In this document: in pieces, positions 46,125 through 54,293 of the stretch
How positions within the stretch are numbered: the stretch's first letter is position 1
Layout: each line of letters opens with the position of its first letter
Assembly (NCBI GenBank): GCA_963709295.1
Contig: CAVPVW010000003.1
Location: forward strand, 248,001-312,000
Reading direction: 5' to 3'
Length of the DNA: 64,000 nt
Origin: JBGPQJ01 sp963709295
Lineage (GTDB): Bacteria; Chloroflexota; Anaerolineae; Anaerolineales; Villigracilaceae
Position numbers and translations under genes: made by a program
The notes under the pieces: model-generated
What the model was told of the DNA's origin: nothing
What the model saw: the letters and a program-made list of their open reading frames with translations, nothing else
The model's database searches: none

Positions 46125-47825
46125 TTATTTGGTCTTCTCGGTTGTGTTTCCAATGAAGATGCTGGCTTCAGTAATATTCGGGAGTTGGTGCAGTTCCTGG
46201 ACCGCCAATTTTAATAAAGTGTCCATGTCAGTAGTCTGCCCAAACCTGGAGCTCATATTGCTGATGGTTTGTTCCCTGGCAGCCCGCAGCTGGGTTTCCT
46301 CAAGCAATCGCGCATTTTCTAGCGCAAGGGCGACTTGATCTGCGATCTGAGCTCCAAGCTGCTGCTCGCGCTCAGACCATTTGGAGTTTTTTCCACGTCT
46401 TTTCAAGGTGATCTGACCGATTTTGCTGTTTCGCAAGGAAATCGGAATAATTAGCTTATCTTCGAAGGGATTATCCACCTTGGCAGACTCGAGTGGTTGT
46501 TCGAGATTTGTATAAGTGGATACGCCTGACGGCGTATAAACATATCCGTGAGATTTTCGGCTTAGTCTGGTCTTCCAGGTTCGGTAGGTGCTCTCGGAGG
46601 TCATCTCCTGTAATTGCCTGAGCGCTACCTGGCTTTCAGATAAAAGGCGGTCGTTATCGATGGCCAACGCCACCTGATCTGCCAACGCCTGCAGGGTGTT
46701 CAAATCGTCTTGAGTAAATGCACCTTGATCGTAGGATTGGATATCCAGTACTCCAATGACTTTGTTACGCACTGTCAGCGGCAAGGCGACCTCGGAGCGC
46801 GTGTTCGGTAGATCGGGGTTATTGAAGAATACCGCTTCATCGCCCACATCCAACGCGATCCGAGCACGTTTTTGATAAGCAGCATAACCTACAATGCCTT
46901 CCCGGCCAACTTCCAGGCGGTGACCTTTATCCAACAAACGCTTTCCACCATCGGATGAGGCCGCCTGAAGGATGGCGTATTTGCCTCTCTCGTCCAGGAA
47001 GAATATTGCAGCGTGATAATAACCGAACTGGGATGTAATGAGGTCCACAACGTTCGTCAATAATACTTTGGGATCCTGGATGGCTGCAGTTTGTCTGGAG
47101 ACATAGGACGCGGCTTCGAGCTGCGAAGTCCGTCTGTCGAGCGCTGAAGTTCTTTCCATCACGCGCTGTTCAAGCGTCGCTCGCATCATTTGGAGTTCCA
47201 GGTTGGCGGTGTTCACTTCGTTCAAGCGAATGCGTTCTGTGCCGGTTTGAAAATTTTCGATCAAAGCCAGTGTGACACCCATCGTAAGGATAATGCCCGC
47301 TGTCTGCATGTATTCAGACACCGCCACCGGTATTCCAACCCAAAACACAAGAGCGAAGATCGCAGCAACATTTAATCCTGTGACCAGGAGCAACGCCCAT
47401 GGTTGCAGGATTGCAGCCCCGAAAATCAAGGCTAGCGGAACAAATGTAAATATGGTCGTCGCAAATGATTGCGAATTGCCAATATAAATGGATAAGTATG
47501 CCAAAAAAGTGATTCCGAGAACAAAAATCAATCCTCCCACGTGAGGGTATCGAGTCCTGGAAAGAATATAAGATATCGATCCAAAGAGAATTGAATATAG
47601 AAATGCCACGTAGACTTCCGACGGGCTTTTTTGCGCAAGGGCTGCTATCAGCCCGGTCAAGCTTAGGAGCGTGAAGACAAGTTCCAGTGAAGAGGTAAGC
47701 GAAATCTGCCTAACCAGTCCAATATCGGTGACCGAAGGATGCGGTGCGGTAAGCGAATCCCGGACTCGAGCCAGAGCGTTTGGACGATTTTTTGTGTTCT
47801 TTTCAAAATTACTATTTTGGTTCAT
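46125..47825 (-). CDS. Six-helix membrane receptor with two GAF domains, no kinase
   Basis: This 566-residue protein resembles the receptor at 39652-41337: six hydrophobic helices (about 45-235), a coiled coil with TLEQRVMERTSAL, GAF (FGYYHAAIFFLD through VALAIDNDRLL), the inter-GAF stretch (YRTWKTRL, HGYVYTPSGV), a second GAF and a C-terminal helical tail (REQTISNMSSRFG). The N-terminal helices have no extracellular domain, so sensing is within the membrane or by the GAF domains. It carries no output domain. The ATG at 47825 has an AGGAT-like site, and the gaps of 8 and 23 bases to its neighbours indicate co-transcription. Confidence 0.86.
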   Translation of the reverse strand: MNQNSNFEKNTKNRPNALARVRDSLTAPHPSVTDIGLVRQISLTSSLELVFTLLSLTGLIAALAQKSPSEVYVAFLYSILFGSISYILSRTRYPHVGGLIFVLGITFLAYLSIYIGNSQSFATTIFTFVPLALIFGAAILQPWALLLVTGLNVAAIFALVFWVGIPVAVSEYMQTAGIILTMGVTLALIENFQTGTERIRLNEVNTANLELQMMRATLEQRVMERTSALDRRTSQLEAASYVSRQTAAIQDPKVLLTNVVDLITSQFGYYHAAIFFLDERGKYAILQAASSDGGKRLLDKGHRLEVGREGIVGYAAYQKRARIALDVGDEAVFFNNPDLPNTRSEVALPLTVRNKVIGVLDIQSYDQGAFTQDDLNTLQALADQVALAIDNDRLLSESQVALRQLQEMTSESTYRTWKTRLSRKSHGYVYTPSGVSTYTNLEQPLESAKVDNPFEDKLIIPISLRNSKIGQITLKRRGKNSKWSEREQQLGAQIADQVALALENARLLEETQLRAAREQTISNMSSRFGQTTDMDTLLKLAVQELHQLPNITEASIFIGNTTEKTK

Positions 47826-47833
47826 TAATCATC

Positions 47834-49762
47834 CTAATCTTCTGTTTTCAACTCGATGGTTGCCTCGGAGGCTTCGAGGGCGCGTCCCAATTCTCGAATT
47901 GTGGTCTGAAGAATCCCATCCACACTCTGAGAGGACCAAATTCGTTCGGTGATGCCAGCAGCAATTCGTTCCCTGAGCGCAGTCTGTTGACTTTCGCCAA
48001 GCAACCGGGCATTTTCCAGTGCAAACGCAGCCTGGGTGGCGACGGCTTCAAGCAAGCGCTTTTGCTCAGGCGTCCATTCTTCGTCGCTTTGAACAAGCAC
48101 CTCGCCGAGGATTTGGTCGCGTATCATGAGTGGGACTTCCGTGGAATAAACCCCTTCCACTTCAAGGGAGGGCGTTTTTGATTGAATTTCAATTTTGCCG
48201 GAAGCTCGTGTCAATTCTGACCAGCTTGAAAGGAGGTATTGTTGGTTTGTCGCCCTCATCTCTTCCAGCAGCACCTGGGAGGATTGGAATAGACGAGCGT
48301 TCTCGATCGAGACAGCCACCTGGTTGGCCATATTTTGTAACACTTCGACATCCCGCGGGCTGAATGCTGAAGCTGCTTTCGACTGTACATCCAACGCGCC
48401 AATGGTGTGATCTCCCACGATGAGTGGCAGGGCAATTTCCGAGCGGGTTTCCGGTAAAAGCGGATTATCAAACCGGATGGATTCTTCACCCACGTCCAGT
48501 GCAATTCTTGCCTTGCGGTTTGTTATGGCGAAACCAACCATGCTGTTGCCGGCGACAGCCAGACGGTGGCGGCGTTCCTTTAGAGCCTTTCCGGCATTCC
48601 CGGTTGCATCGGCTAATTCAGCCCAAGTGCCCGTTTCTTCAATTATGAACAACGCCGCATAGTAATACCCAAATCGATCGGTGATCAGATTCACGACCTT
48701 CGCGATCAATTCGTCCGGGTCTAAACTGGAGCTTGCCACGCGACCCACTTCATTCGTTGCTTCAAGCTGGGCGGTTCGCTCAGCGACCTGATCCTCCAAG
48801 CTGCGCTGAAATTGTTCCAACCGGGAGATCATCCGATTGAAGTAGACAGCCAGGCTCCCAATTTCGTCTGTGGCCATGATCTTTGCACGCTGGCGCAGAT
48901 CACCTTCCTCCGCTTTTTTGAAGACATCAATCAGCTGGTTGATCGGGGTCGAAACAGATCGGGAGAGCAAAAAGGAAAGGCCAAAGCCAAGTCCCAGGGC
49001 AATGGCGCTGGCAGCCAACGATAATTGCTGGAGCTGTTCAAAAACCTCGAGAGAGCCGATTTCCTCATAAAGGATCGTATAGGCCATATGGTAGCCCAGC
49101 GGAGCGATCAACAAAATGCTGATGATGATCAGGGCTAGAATGATCGACTGAAACTTGAAAAAGACCCGCGCAGATGTCGCGCCAGCGATTTGGTTCTCAA
49201 AAGATACCGGCACAAGCGCATTGCGGGCAGGACGTATCATAATTTCAATAAGAAGAACAGAAAGAATGACGACGGTTAGCGTGGAGACAATGCTGCCAAA
49301 TAACGTGTACATGATTTGATCGTATGTGGCATCCTGGTAGTTTGAAAGGTAAACCAGCAGGGGTATTACGAAAACGAGTATTGAAACGATAAAATTTGTA
49401 CCGCCAAATCTCCAAGCGATATTGGTGATTTGGCGCCAGGCTGTCAATTCTTCCGGTGTGCCGATCGGTAACGTCTGCTGGCCGAAGCGGGCGTTTAACC
49501 TTCTAAAAGCCACGCGGCTGAAGAAAAAGGAGAGTGCCAAAACAAGGGGATACCCAATAAGTATTAAAATCGTTTCGAACGTGATGGCTGCCTGGAGTTG
49601 TTCCGGTGTGAAAACAGCATTGGTTTGAACAATGACGATCCCAAGCGCAAGCGCCGGCAAGGATAAAAGTTGTGCCAAGCCGACAACCAGGATGATGAAC
49701 CAGCCGCCAGTTTTTTGGAGCCAGCGCGTGAGGAGGTCTTTGGTAGGATTAGGGTTTTCCAT
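47834..49762 (-). CDS. Six-helix membrane receptor with HAMP and two GAF domains, no kinase
   Basis: This 642-residue receptor has six hydrophobic helices over about residues 15-290, HAMP (INQLIDVFKKAEEGDLRQRA), a coiled coil with LEDQVAERTAQL, GAF (FGYYYAALFIIEE through VAVSIENARLFQ), a shorter inter-GAF piece (YLLSSWSELTR) and a second GAF with a helical tail. Its GAF domains are the most diverged of the group. No kinase or other output domain follows. The ATG at 49762 is preceded by AAGGAAG. It is the first membrane receptor of the array, 25 bases after the soluble GAF protein. Confidence 0.86.
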   Translation of the reverse strand: MENPNPTKDLLTRWLQKTGGWFIILVVGLAQLLSLPALALGIVIVQTNAVFTPEQLQAAITFETILILIGYPLVLALSFFFSRVAFRRLNARFGQQTLPIGTPEELTAWRQITNIAWRFGGTNFIVSILVFVIPLLVYLSNYQDATYDQIMYTLFGSIVSTLTVVILSVLLIEIMIRPARNALVPVSFENQIAGATSARVFFKFQSIILALIIISILLIAPLGYHMAYTILYEEIGSLEVFEQLQQLSLAASAIALGLGFGLSFLLSRSVSTPINQLIDVFKKAEEGDLRQRAKIMATDEIGSLAVYFNRMISRLEQFQRSLEDQVAERTAQLEATNEVGRVASSSLDPDELIAKVVNLITDRFGYYYAALFIIEETGTWAELADATGNAGKALKERRHRLAVAGNSMVGFAITNRKARIALDVGEESIRFDNPLLPETRSEIALPLIVGDHTIGALDVQSKAASAFSPRDVEVLQNMANQVAVSIENARLFQSSQVLLEEMRATNQQYLLSSWSELTRASGKIEIQSKTPSLEVEGVYSTEVPLMIRDQILGEVLVQSDEEWTPEQKRLLEAVATQAAFALENARLLGESQQTALRERIAAGITERIWSSQSVDGILQTTIRELGRALEASEATIELKTED

Positions 49763-49787
49763 TACATCTTCCTTGTGACGATAATCG

Positions 49788-51995
49788 CTAGTCCTTCTTG
49801 ATGTTCTCCAGGTCGATCTTTATCGCTGCCCGTCTTGCACCAAAGGTTTTGTTGATCTCATTGACTGTTGTTTCGAGAATCGTATTGATGTTGCTCGTTC
49901 GTCTGAACTTCGAAGTGATTTCATACAGAACGCGGTCGAACTCCGCTTGCTGGCGGAATTTCTCGAGCAGAAGCGAATGCGCAATAATGGCCGCGAGGCT
50001 GCCGCCAAGAGTCCCCAACATCTCCTCGTCATTTTCAGAATATGCGTCGGGCTGGGTGCTTTCTACATTAAGAACGCCAAGGACTTCATTTCGGTAGAGC
50101 AATGGAATCGCCATTTCGGACCTGATTCGGTTGTTGATGCTGATATACCTGGTATCCTTGGAGACATCCTTAATCCGTAGCGGCTGGCGATGCGTTGCCA
50201 CCCACCCGGTGACACCTGTATTGAAAGGGATTTTCACAGAATAGACATCGTTATCGGTGTAACCCATGGCGGATTTAACTTCGAGGATCTTGTTTTCCCG
50301 GTCGGCTAAGAGAATTGAAATTTGATCACCACCCAGGGTGACCTGCAAGCCCTGGACTGCACTGTTGAGCGCTTCCTCGATGGTTGTGCTGGAGGCGGCT
50401 GCCGTTGTGACATGGTGGAGCAACCGGTGCTGCGACAGCCTTTCCTGAGCGTCCGCGAATAGTTCGGAATTAATAAAGGCGACGGCAATTTGATCTGCAA
50501 CGATCTGCAGAATTTTTACGGTCTCATCAGAAAAAGCGAAGGGGTGCCTGCTTTGAATATCGAGCATTCCGATAATTCGATCAGACACCATGATCGGGAT
50601 GCCGGCTTCAGCCCGGGTCTCCGGCAGCAGCGGGTTGGGGAGGTGGATGGGGGATTGGTTCGTGTCGTTGACGATCAGCGATTCGCCCTTTGAGGTTACA
50701 TGACCTACGACGGAGTTTGATCCCACTTTCAGCTTGTGTCCGGTGGCTTTCATTTTCGAGCCGATGTCACCGCTTGCCTCCCGGATGGAAGCGAATTCTC
50801 CTGATTTATCCACAAGAAAAATGGCGGCATGATAATAATTAAATTGGTCGCGGATCAGATTGACAGATTTTTCGAGAAGGTCGTCGACGATCAGGGAACC
50901 GGAAACGTCGCGGGAAATATCTGCAGCAGTTTGAAGTTGAAGGGATCGCTGGCGGGCTTCGTCAAGTAAGCGGGCGTTATAGAACGCGCCTGCCACTTGA
51001 GCGGACAGGGACATGACAAATCTCAAATCATCCTGGGTAAACCGGTGTTCATTTTCCGCGTCCTGCACGATGATCGCACCGATCGCCTCATTCGCCATGA
51101 TGAGCGGGCACCCCAGCCAGGATTTTGCAGACCGGCCCACCACTTTGGCGCCTAATGCCGCAGCTCGTTTTTCCGTATCTTCAACGATCATGAGCGGTTG
51201 GCGATCTCGCAAAAGGATGGAGGTCAACCCTTCTCCAAGTGGAAACGACTCGATGGTGTCCACTTTTCCATCCTCGTACCTGTAAGGAATTTGAATGGTA
51301 TTCGTCTTGGCATCGAATAGGGCTAAAATGAAAAAGACATCGCCTATTGTCTCGCGGATTTGTTCGTGGATCGTCTTGTAAAGGTTATCCAGGTCAGTAA
51401 TTGCTGATATCGCCTGTCCGATTTTGGCGATGGATTCCACTTCCCGCAACCGTTGTTGGATGGCACGATTGGTTCTTACTTTCTCCCGGGCAATGGGCAA
51501 CAAATCGGCGAGCGTGAGGAAAGGATCGAGGTATTCCTGGTGCAGCGGGCGATCCTCTGAGAATCCAAACACAAACAATCCCACCGTTTCCACCGAATCG
51601 ACAACGGGGAGATAGGCTCCCTTTGAGCATCCAGCGTGTCTAAATGCCTTTACCAAACCTTCAGGGAGCAATGAACTGGTTTCCAATTCGGTCATGACCA
51701 AACCGCCTGAAAATTTGGCTGCAATATCCGCAGGTGTTATCTCCAGCGAATTTGGGGCAGATCCTGTTGTCGAGCCAAATGGATTTCCGGTCATACCCAC
51801 AAGGCGGAGCTGGTAGTCTGTCACTTCGTAATAGGCAATGATGTAAGGAGAAGCTTTAAGAATTGAAACAATGGCAGATGAAATCTCCTCTTCGCTCCTT
51901 GCGCGAAAGAGGTCGTAACCCGCTTTCTGCAGCTTAATTATGACCTGCGGGTCGGCTTCAGATGAATTCTGGGTGATATGATATCCGTTAGTCAT
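49788..51995 (-). CDS. Soluble multi-GAF protein without output domain
   Basis: This 735-residue protein without membrane helices carries about four GAF-type modules: a diverged N-terminal one (about 15-185), one ending VAGAFYNARLLDEA (about 215-355), one of the receptor type (FNYYHAAIFLVD to VAFINSELF, about 375-530) and a fourth (about 545-690) with VTGWVATHRQPL. It ends in a helix pair (YEITSKFRRTSN) like the receptors. No enzymatic domain is present, so it probably acts as a cytoplasmic ligand sensor that assembles with the kinase. ATG 51995 is preferred to TTG 52001. About 110 bases separate it from the receiver genes upstream. Confidence 0.85.
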   Translation of the reverse strand: MTNGYHITQNSSEADPQVIIKLQKAGYDLFRARSEEEISSAIVSILKASPYIIAYYEVTDYQLRLVGMTGNPFGSTTGSAPNSLEITPADIAAKFSGGLVMTELETSSLLPEGLVKAFRHAGCSKGAYLPVVDSVETVGLFVFGFSEDRPLHQEYLDPFLTLADLLPIAREKVRTNRAIQQRLREVESIAKIGQAISAITDLDNLYKTIHEQIRETIGDVFFILALFDAKTNTIQIPYRYEDGKVDTIESFPLGEGLTSILLRDRQPLMIVEDTEKRAAALGAKVVGRSAKSWLGCPLIMANEAIGAIIVQDAENEHRFTQDDLRFVMSLSAQVAGAFYNARLLDEARQRSLQLQTAADISRDVSGSLIVDDLLEKSVNLIRDQFNYYHAAIFLVDKSGEFASIREASGDIGSKMKATGHKLKVGSNSVVGHVTSKGESLIVNDTNQSPIHLPNPLLPETRAEAGIPIMVSDRIIGMLDIQSRHPFAFSDETVKILQIVADQIAVAFINSELFADAQERLSQHRLLHHVTTAAASSTTIEEALNSAVQGLQVTLGGDQISILLADRENKILEVKSAMGYTDNDVYSVKIPFNTGVTGWVATHRQPLRIKDVSKDTRYISINNRIRSEMAIPLLYRNEVLGVLNVESTQPDAYSENDEEMLGTLGGSLAAIIAHSLLLEKFRQQAEFDRVLYEITSKFRRTSNINTILETTVNEINKTFGARRAAIKIDLENIKKD

Positions 51996-52106
51996 AGGCA
52001 ACTTTCTTAAAAGTTAGGAGAGAAGGAATCGCTCCCTGCCTTAATTCTAAAGTTTGGAATCCAGATTATTCAGGAAATCCAGTCACCGTTGCGAGGAGTT
52101 GCCCGC

Positions 52107-52607
52107 CTAGAACCCTCGTTCCTCGAACGGTATTTCCCAAACGGATTCGTTGTTAAAAATCCTGCGAATCTGGTCCGGAAATTTATCCGGGTCCAGAGGT
52201 TTACCGATAAAACCGTTGAAGCCGGCGGCTTTCGCCTTGTTCATTTGTTCCTGTGTACCTTCGGCGGTTACCGCGATGATGGGGATGTCCTTTAGTTTCT
52301 CGGATAGCCGGATTTTCTTCAAGGCGGCATAACCATCTTCGTACGGCAGGCGGATGTCCAGTAGGATCAAATCCAGTCTGGGAAGCGTGTCGGCATATTC
52401 AACGACTTCGTAGCCTGAAGTTTTCCATTCGCAATGGACATTGAGAAAGCCGAGCAAACGGGCAATCAGCACAAAGTTGGAGACGTTGTCCTCCACAACA
52501 AGTACTGTCGCATCCTTCGGAATACCCTTCGGCGTTTCCGATGGGGAGGAGGGTCCTATGGGGATCGGCTTGGTGTCCTGTCTTTTGTCTCGCTGCTGAT
52601 CGTTCAT
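52107..52607 (-). CDS. Stand-alone receiver domain protein
   Basis: This 166-residue protein has a Pro/Ser-rich N-terminal extension (about 1-30) and one receiver domain with the acidic pocket VVEDN, phospho-acceptor Asp in LILLDIRLPYEDG, TAEG and KPLDP. A short C-terminal tail contains aromatic and acidic residues. No output domain follows, so it acts as a phosphate shuttle or sink, or through protein contact, in the manner of CheY or DivK. Its ATG follows the TAA of the other receiver gene directly. The two orphan receivers head the array and are probable partners of the hybrid kinase. Confidence 0.92.
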   Translation of the reverse strand: MNDQQRDKRQDTKPIPIGPSSPSETPKGIPKDATVLVVEDNVSNFVLIARLLGFLNVHCEWKTSGYEVVEYADTLPRLDLILLDIRLPYEDGYAALKKIRLSEKLKDIPIIAVTAEGTQEQMNKAKAAGFNGFIGKPLDPDKFPDQIRRIFNNESVWEIPFEERGF

Positions 52608-53000
52608 TTATTGTCTCTTGGCCGTGAGGAATTTTTCGATCTGGGAGGTCAGCGTATCGATGTCTATCGGTTTTTGCAAGTATCCGTCGCACCCGGCTTC
52701 CAAGGACCTTTCACGATCGCCTTTCATGACATTAGCAGTGAGGGCAATGATCGGTACCTGATTAAGTTCAGGGATAGCGCGTAGTTTGGAGGTTAGTGCG
52801 TAACCGTCCATGTCGGGCATGTTGATATCCATGAGAATGAGGGCGGGAGCGGATTTTTGGATTCTCGCCATGGCATCCCTGGCGTTGGCAGCTTCCACAA
52901 CGTCGTAGCCCTCAGACACCAACACCCGGCGTATCAACAATCGGTTATCCGGATTATCTTCCACATACAGGATCGTAGGTTTATTGGTTGCGACTTCCAT
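52608..53000 (-). CDS. Stand-alone receiver domain protein (DivK/CheY-like)
   Basis: This 130-residue single receiver domain has the acidic pair in YVEDN, phospho-acceptor Asp in LILMDINMPDMDG, TAN, and KPID, all diagnostic. It lacks an effector domain. The start at ATG 53000 is chosen because GGAGG lies ten bases upstream, rather than the ATG 75 bases earlier, and the shorter form matches a bare receiver. It is the first gene of the signalling array; the tRNA-Gly terminator lies just upstream, and no consensus promoter is obvious in the 80 bases between. Confidence 0.92.
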   Translation of the reverse strand: MEVATNKPTILYVEDNPDNRLLIRRVLVSEGYDVVEAANARDAMARIQKSAPALILMDINMPDMDGYALTSKLRAIPELNQVPIIALTANVMKGDRERSLEAGCDGYLQKPIDIDTLTSQIEKFLTAKRQ

Positions 53001-53084
53001 TAAATACAAACCTCCGCGAGCAATTTTACCCTTCGGATAGACAAACCCGCCATACAACCACCTTACAATGAACAAGTATATTTT

Positions 53085-53134
53085 ATATCAAAACAAAAAC
53101 GAGTGGATGGTCATTTTATGGCCAATCCACTCGT
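53085..53134 (-). terminator. Terminator of the tRNA-Gly gene
   Basis: ACGAGTGGAT (53099-53108) pairs with ATCCACTCGT (53125-53134), and on the minus strand TTTTTGTTTT follows the stem. It ends the tRNA transcript before the receiver genes. Confidence 0.8.
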
Positions 53135-53140
53135 TCCTTG

Positions 53141-53212
53141 AGCGGGTGATGGGACTCGAACCCACGATATCTTGCTTGGGAAGCAAGCGTTCTACCACTG
53201 AACTACACCCGC
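53141..53212 (-). tRNA. tRNA-Gly (anticodon CCC)
   Basis: A full cloverleaf is read on the minus strand: acceptor GCGGGTG pairs with CACCCGC plus discriminator T at 53141, the D arm contains AGTTCAGTGGTAGAAC, the anticodon stem CTTGC/GCAAG holds the loop TTCCCAA, so the anticodon is CCC, and the T arm has GTGGGTTCGAGTCCCAT. CCA is not encoded. It decodes GGG. Confidence 0.93.
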
Positions 53213-53225
53213 GTGTGCGAACGGG

Positions 53226-53255
53226 ATTATAAGCGACTGTGATTCTTCGTGTCAA
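53226..53255 (-). promoter_or_regulatory. Consensus promoter of tRNA-Gly
   Basis: On the minus strand TTGACA (53250-53255) and TATAAT (53226-53231) are both perfect, with an 18-base spacer. The expected start is about seven bases before the mature tRNA end. Confidence 0.88.
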
Positions 53256-53386
53256 GCGCTTGCTATGACTTCTCGGTTCATGTGGTTCTGTGTAAGCAGC
53301 CGGTCCGCCAAATCCATCAATGCGTCACCGACTTCGCCCCGGGGATCCGTTTTGCGCATCTCCGCGGGGCGTAAGGTCGCATACTC
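53252..53386 (-). pseudogene. Duplicated 3' end of a prenyl synthase gene (remnant)
   Basis: A frame with no start of its own encodes RKTDPRGEVGDALMDLADRL and a short unrelated tail ending at TGA 53252-53254. The same peptide, with EAGDALMDLADRLL, ends the prenyl synthase encoded at 54294-55304. The lipoprotein gene lies between the two copies. The DNA copies are only about 70 percent alike by eye, so the duplication is old, or the tail derives from a second synthase gene now lost. Confidence 0.6.
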
Positions 53387-54253
53387 ACTTCCCGGCTGTA
53401 TACTCCATCAGCTCCACAACGCTCGGCAGAGAAATTTCGAAGGACTGTCCGTAGGCCTCCAGCGTGGCGGAATCTACTTGAGCACGCAGTAGCCCAACAT
53501 AAGGCGCATACCACTGCGTCGTGTGGACAGTCAAAACGCCGGCCGAGTTGCCAATGGTTGCATTCAGCTCAAAGCTATGACTTACCTTGAGAGCCGTCGG
53601 GAAATCTCCTGCGGGCACCTTTAGTGGTTCACGCGTGCCATCCATCTGGAACAACAGTGCGATTGGGCTCGATGACGAAATGATCAGCGACTGGTCAAAC
53701 GCCGGGTTTCGAATAACCGCACTATCTTCTGTCAGGTAATCGGACTCCCAGTTCGTAATCCAGTTCTTGTCAGCGAAGAAGGCGTAAGGAGGTGCATACG
53801 CGCCTCTTTCGTGGTAGGTATTGAGTAGTTTCTCAAGTTGTTCAGCGAATAGCATGTCCATCACGAACAATGGAAAGTTGTCGATCGCACCATCCAGGCA
53901 TACGACCCGCTCTTGCACGGATTGGCCACGCGTCAGGTCGTTAAAGTCCATCAGCACCACGATCGTGCGATCGTCCTGCCGTTCCAGCGCATCCAGCGTA
54001 TAAATCGACTCGCCGCTGCCTGTCGTGGCGCGGTAAGTCCAATGGTTGCCCACCACCAGTGGTACAAGCGGATTATCACACGGCCCGCTTGGGACCGGGC
54101 TGGGCGTGGCGCTCGGCGCAGGCGTGAATGTGGAGGTCAGGGTAGCCGTTGGCTTTAATGTTACTGTAGGCGGATTTGTAGGGAGCGGGGTTGGAGCTGG
54201 CGCGCAAGCCATCAGCAGCCAAAGGCAGAGAAAGAAATAAGCGATTCTTCCAT
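53385..54253 (-). CDS. Lipoprotein of unknown function (start region frameshifted)
   Basis: The frame from 54212 encodes a secreted protein of 275 residues beginning MACAPAP. In the same frame upstream lies AYFFLCLWLLMAC, an ideal lipoprotein signal with lipobox LMAC, but no start codon. An ATG at 54253 with GGAG seven bases upstream is one base out of frame; adding one A in the GGAAG region joins them into a 289-residue precursor. After the lipid-modified Cys comes a Pro/Thr linker (TPLPTNPPT-type, about 30 residues) and a globular domain with WTYRATTGSGES near its start. No enzyme motif was found. It sits between the prenyl synthase gene and the duplicated fragment of such a gene. Confidence 0.7.
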
Positions 54254-54293
54254 TGATATCTCCGGAATTTCATTTTGAATAGAGCAGTTTTTT

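Noticed and set aside
53385..54212. Lipoprotein gene as a cargo of a mobile element
   Set aside because: No integrase, transposase or terminal inverted repeat was seen; only the duplicated gene end is reported.
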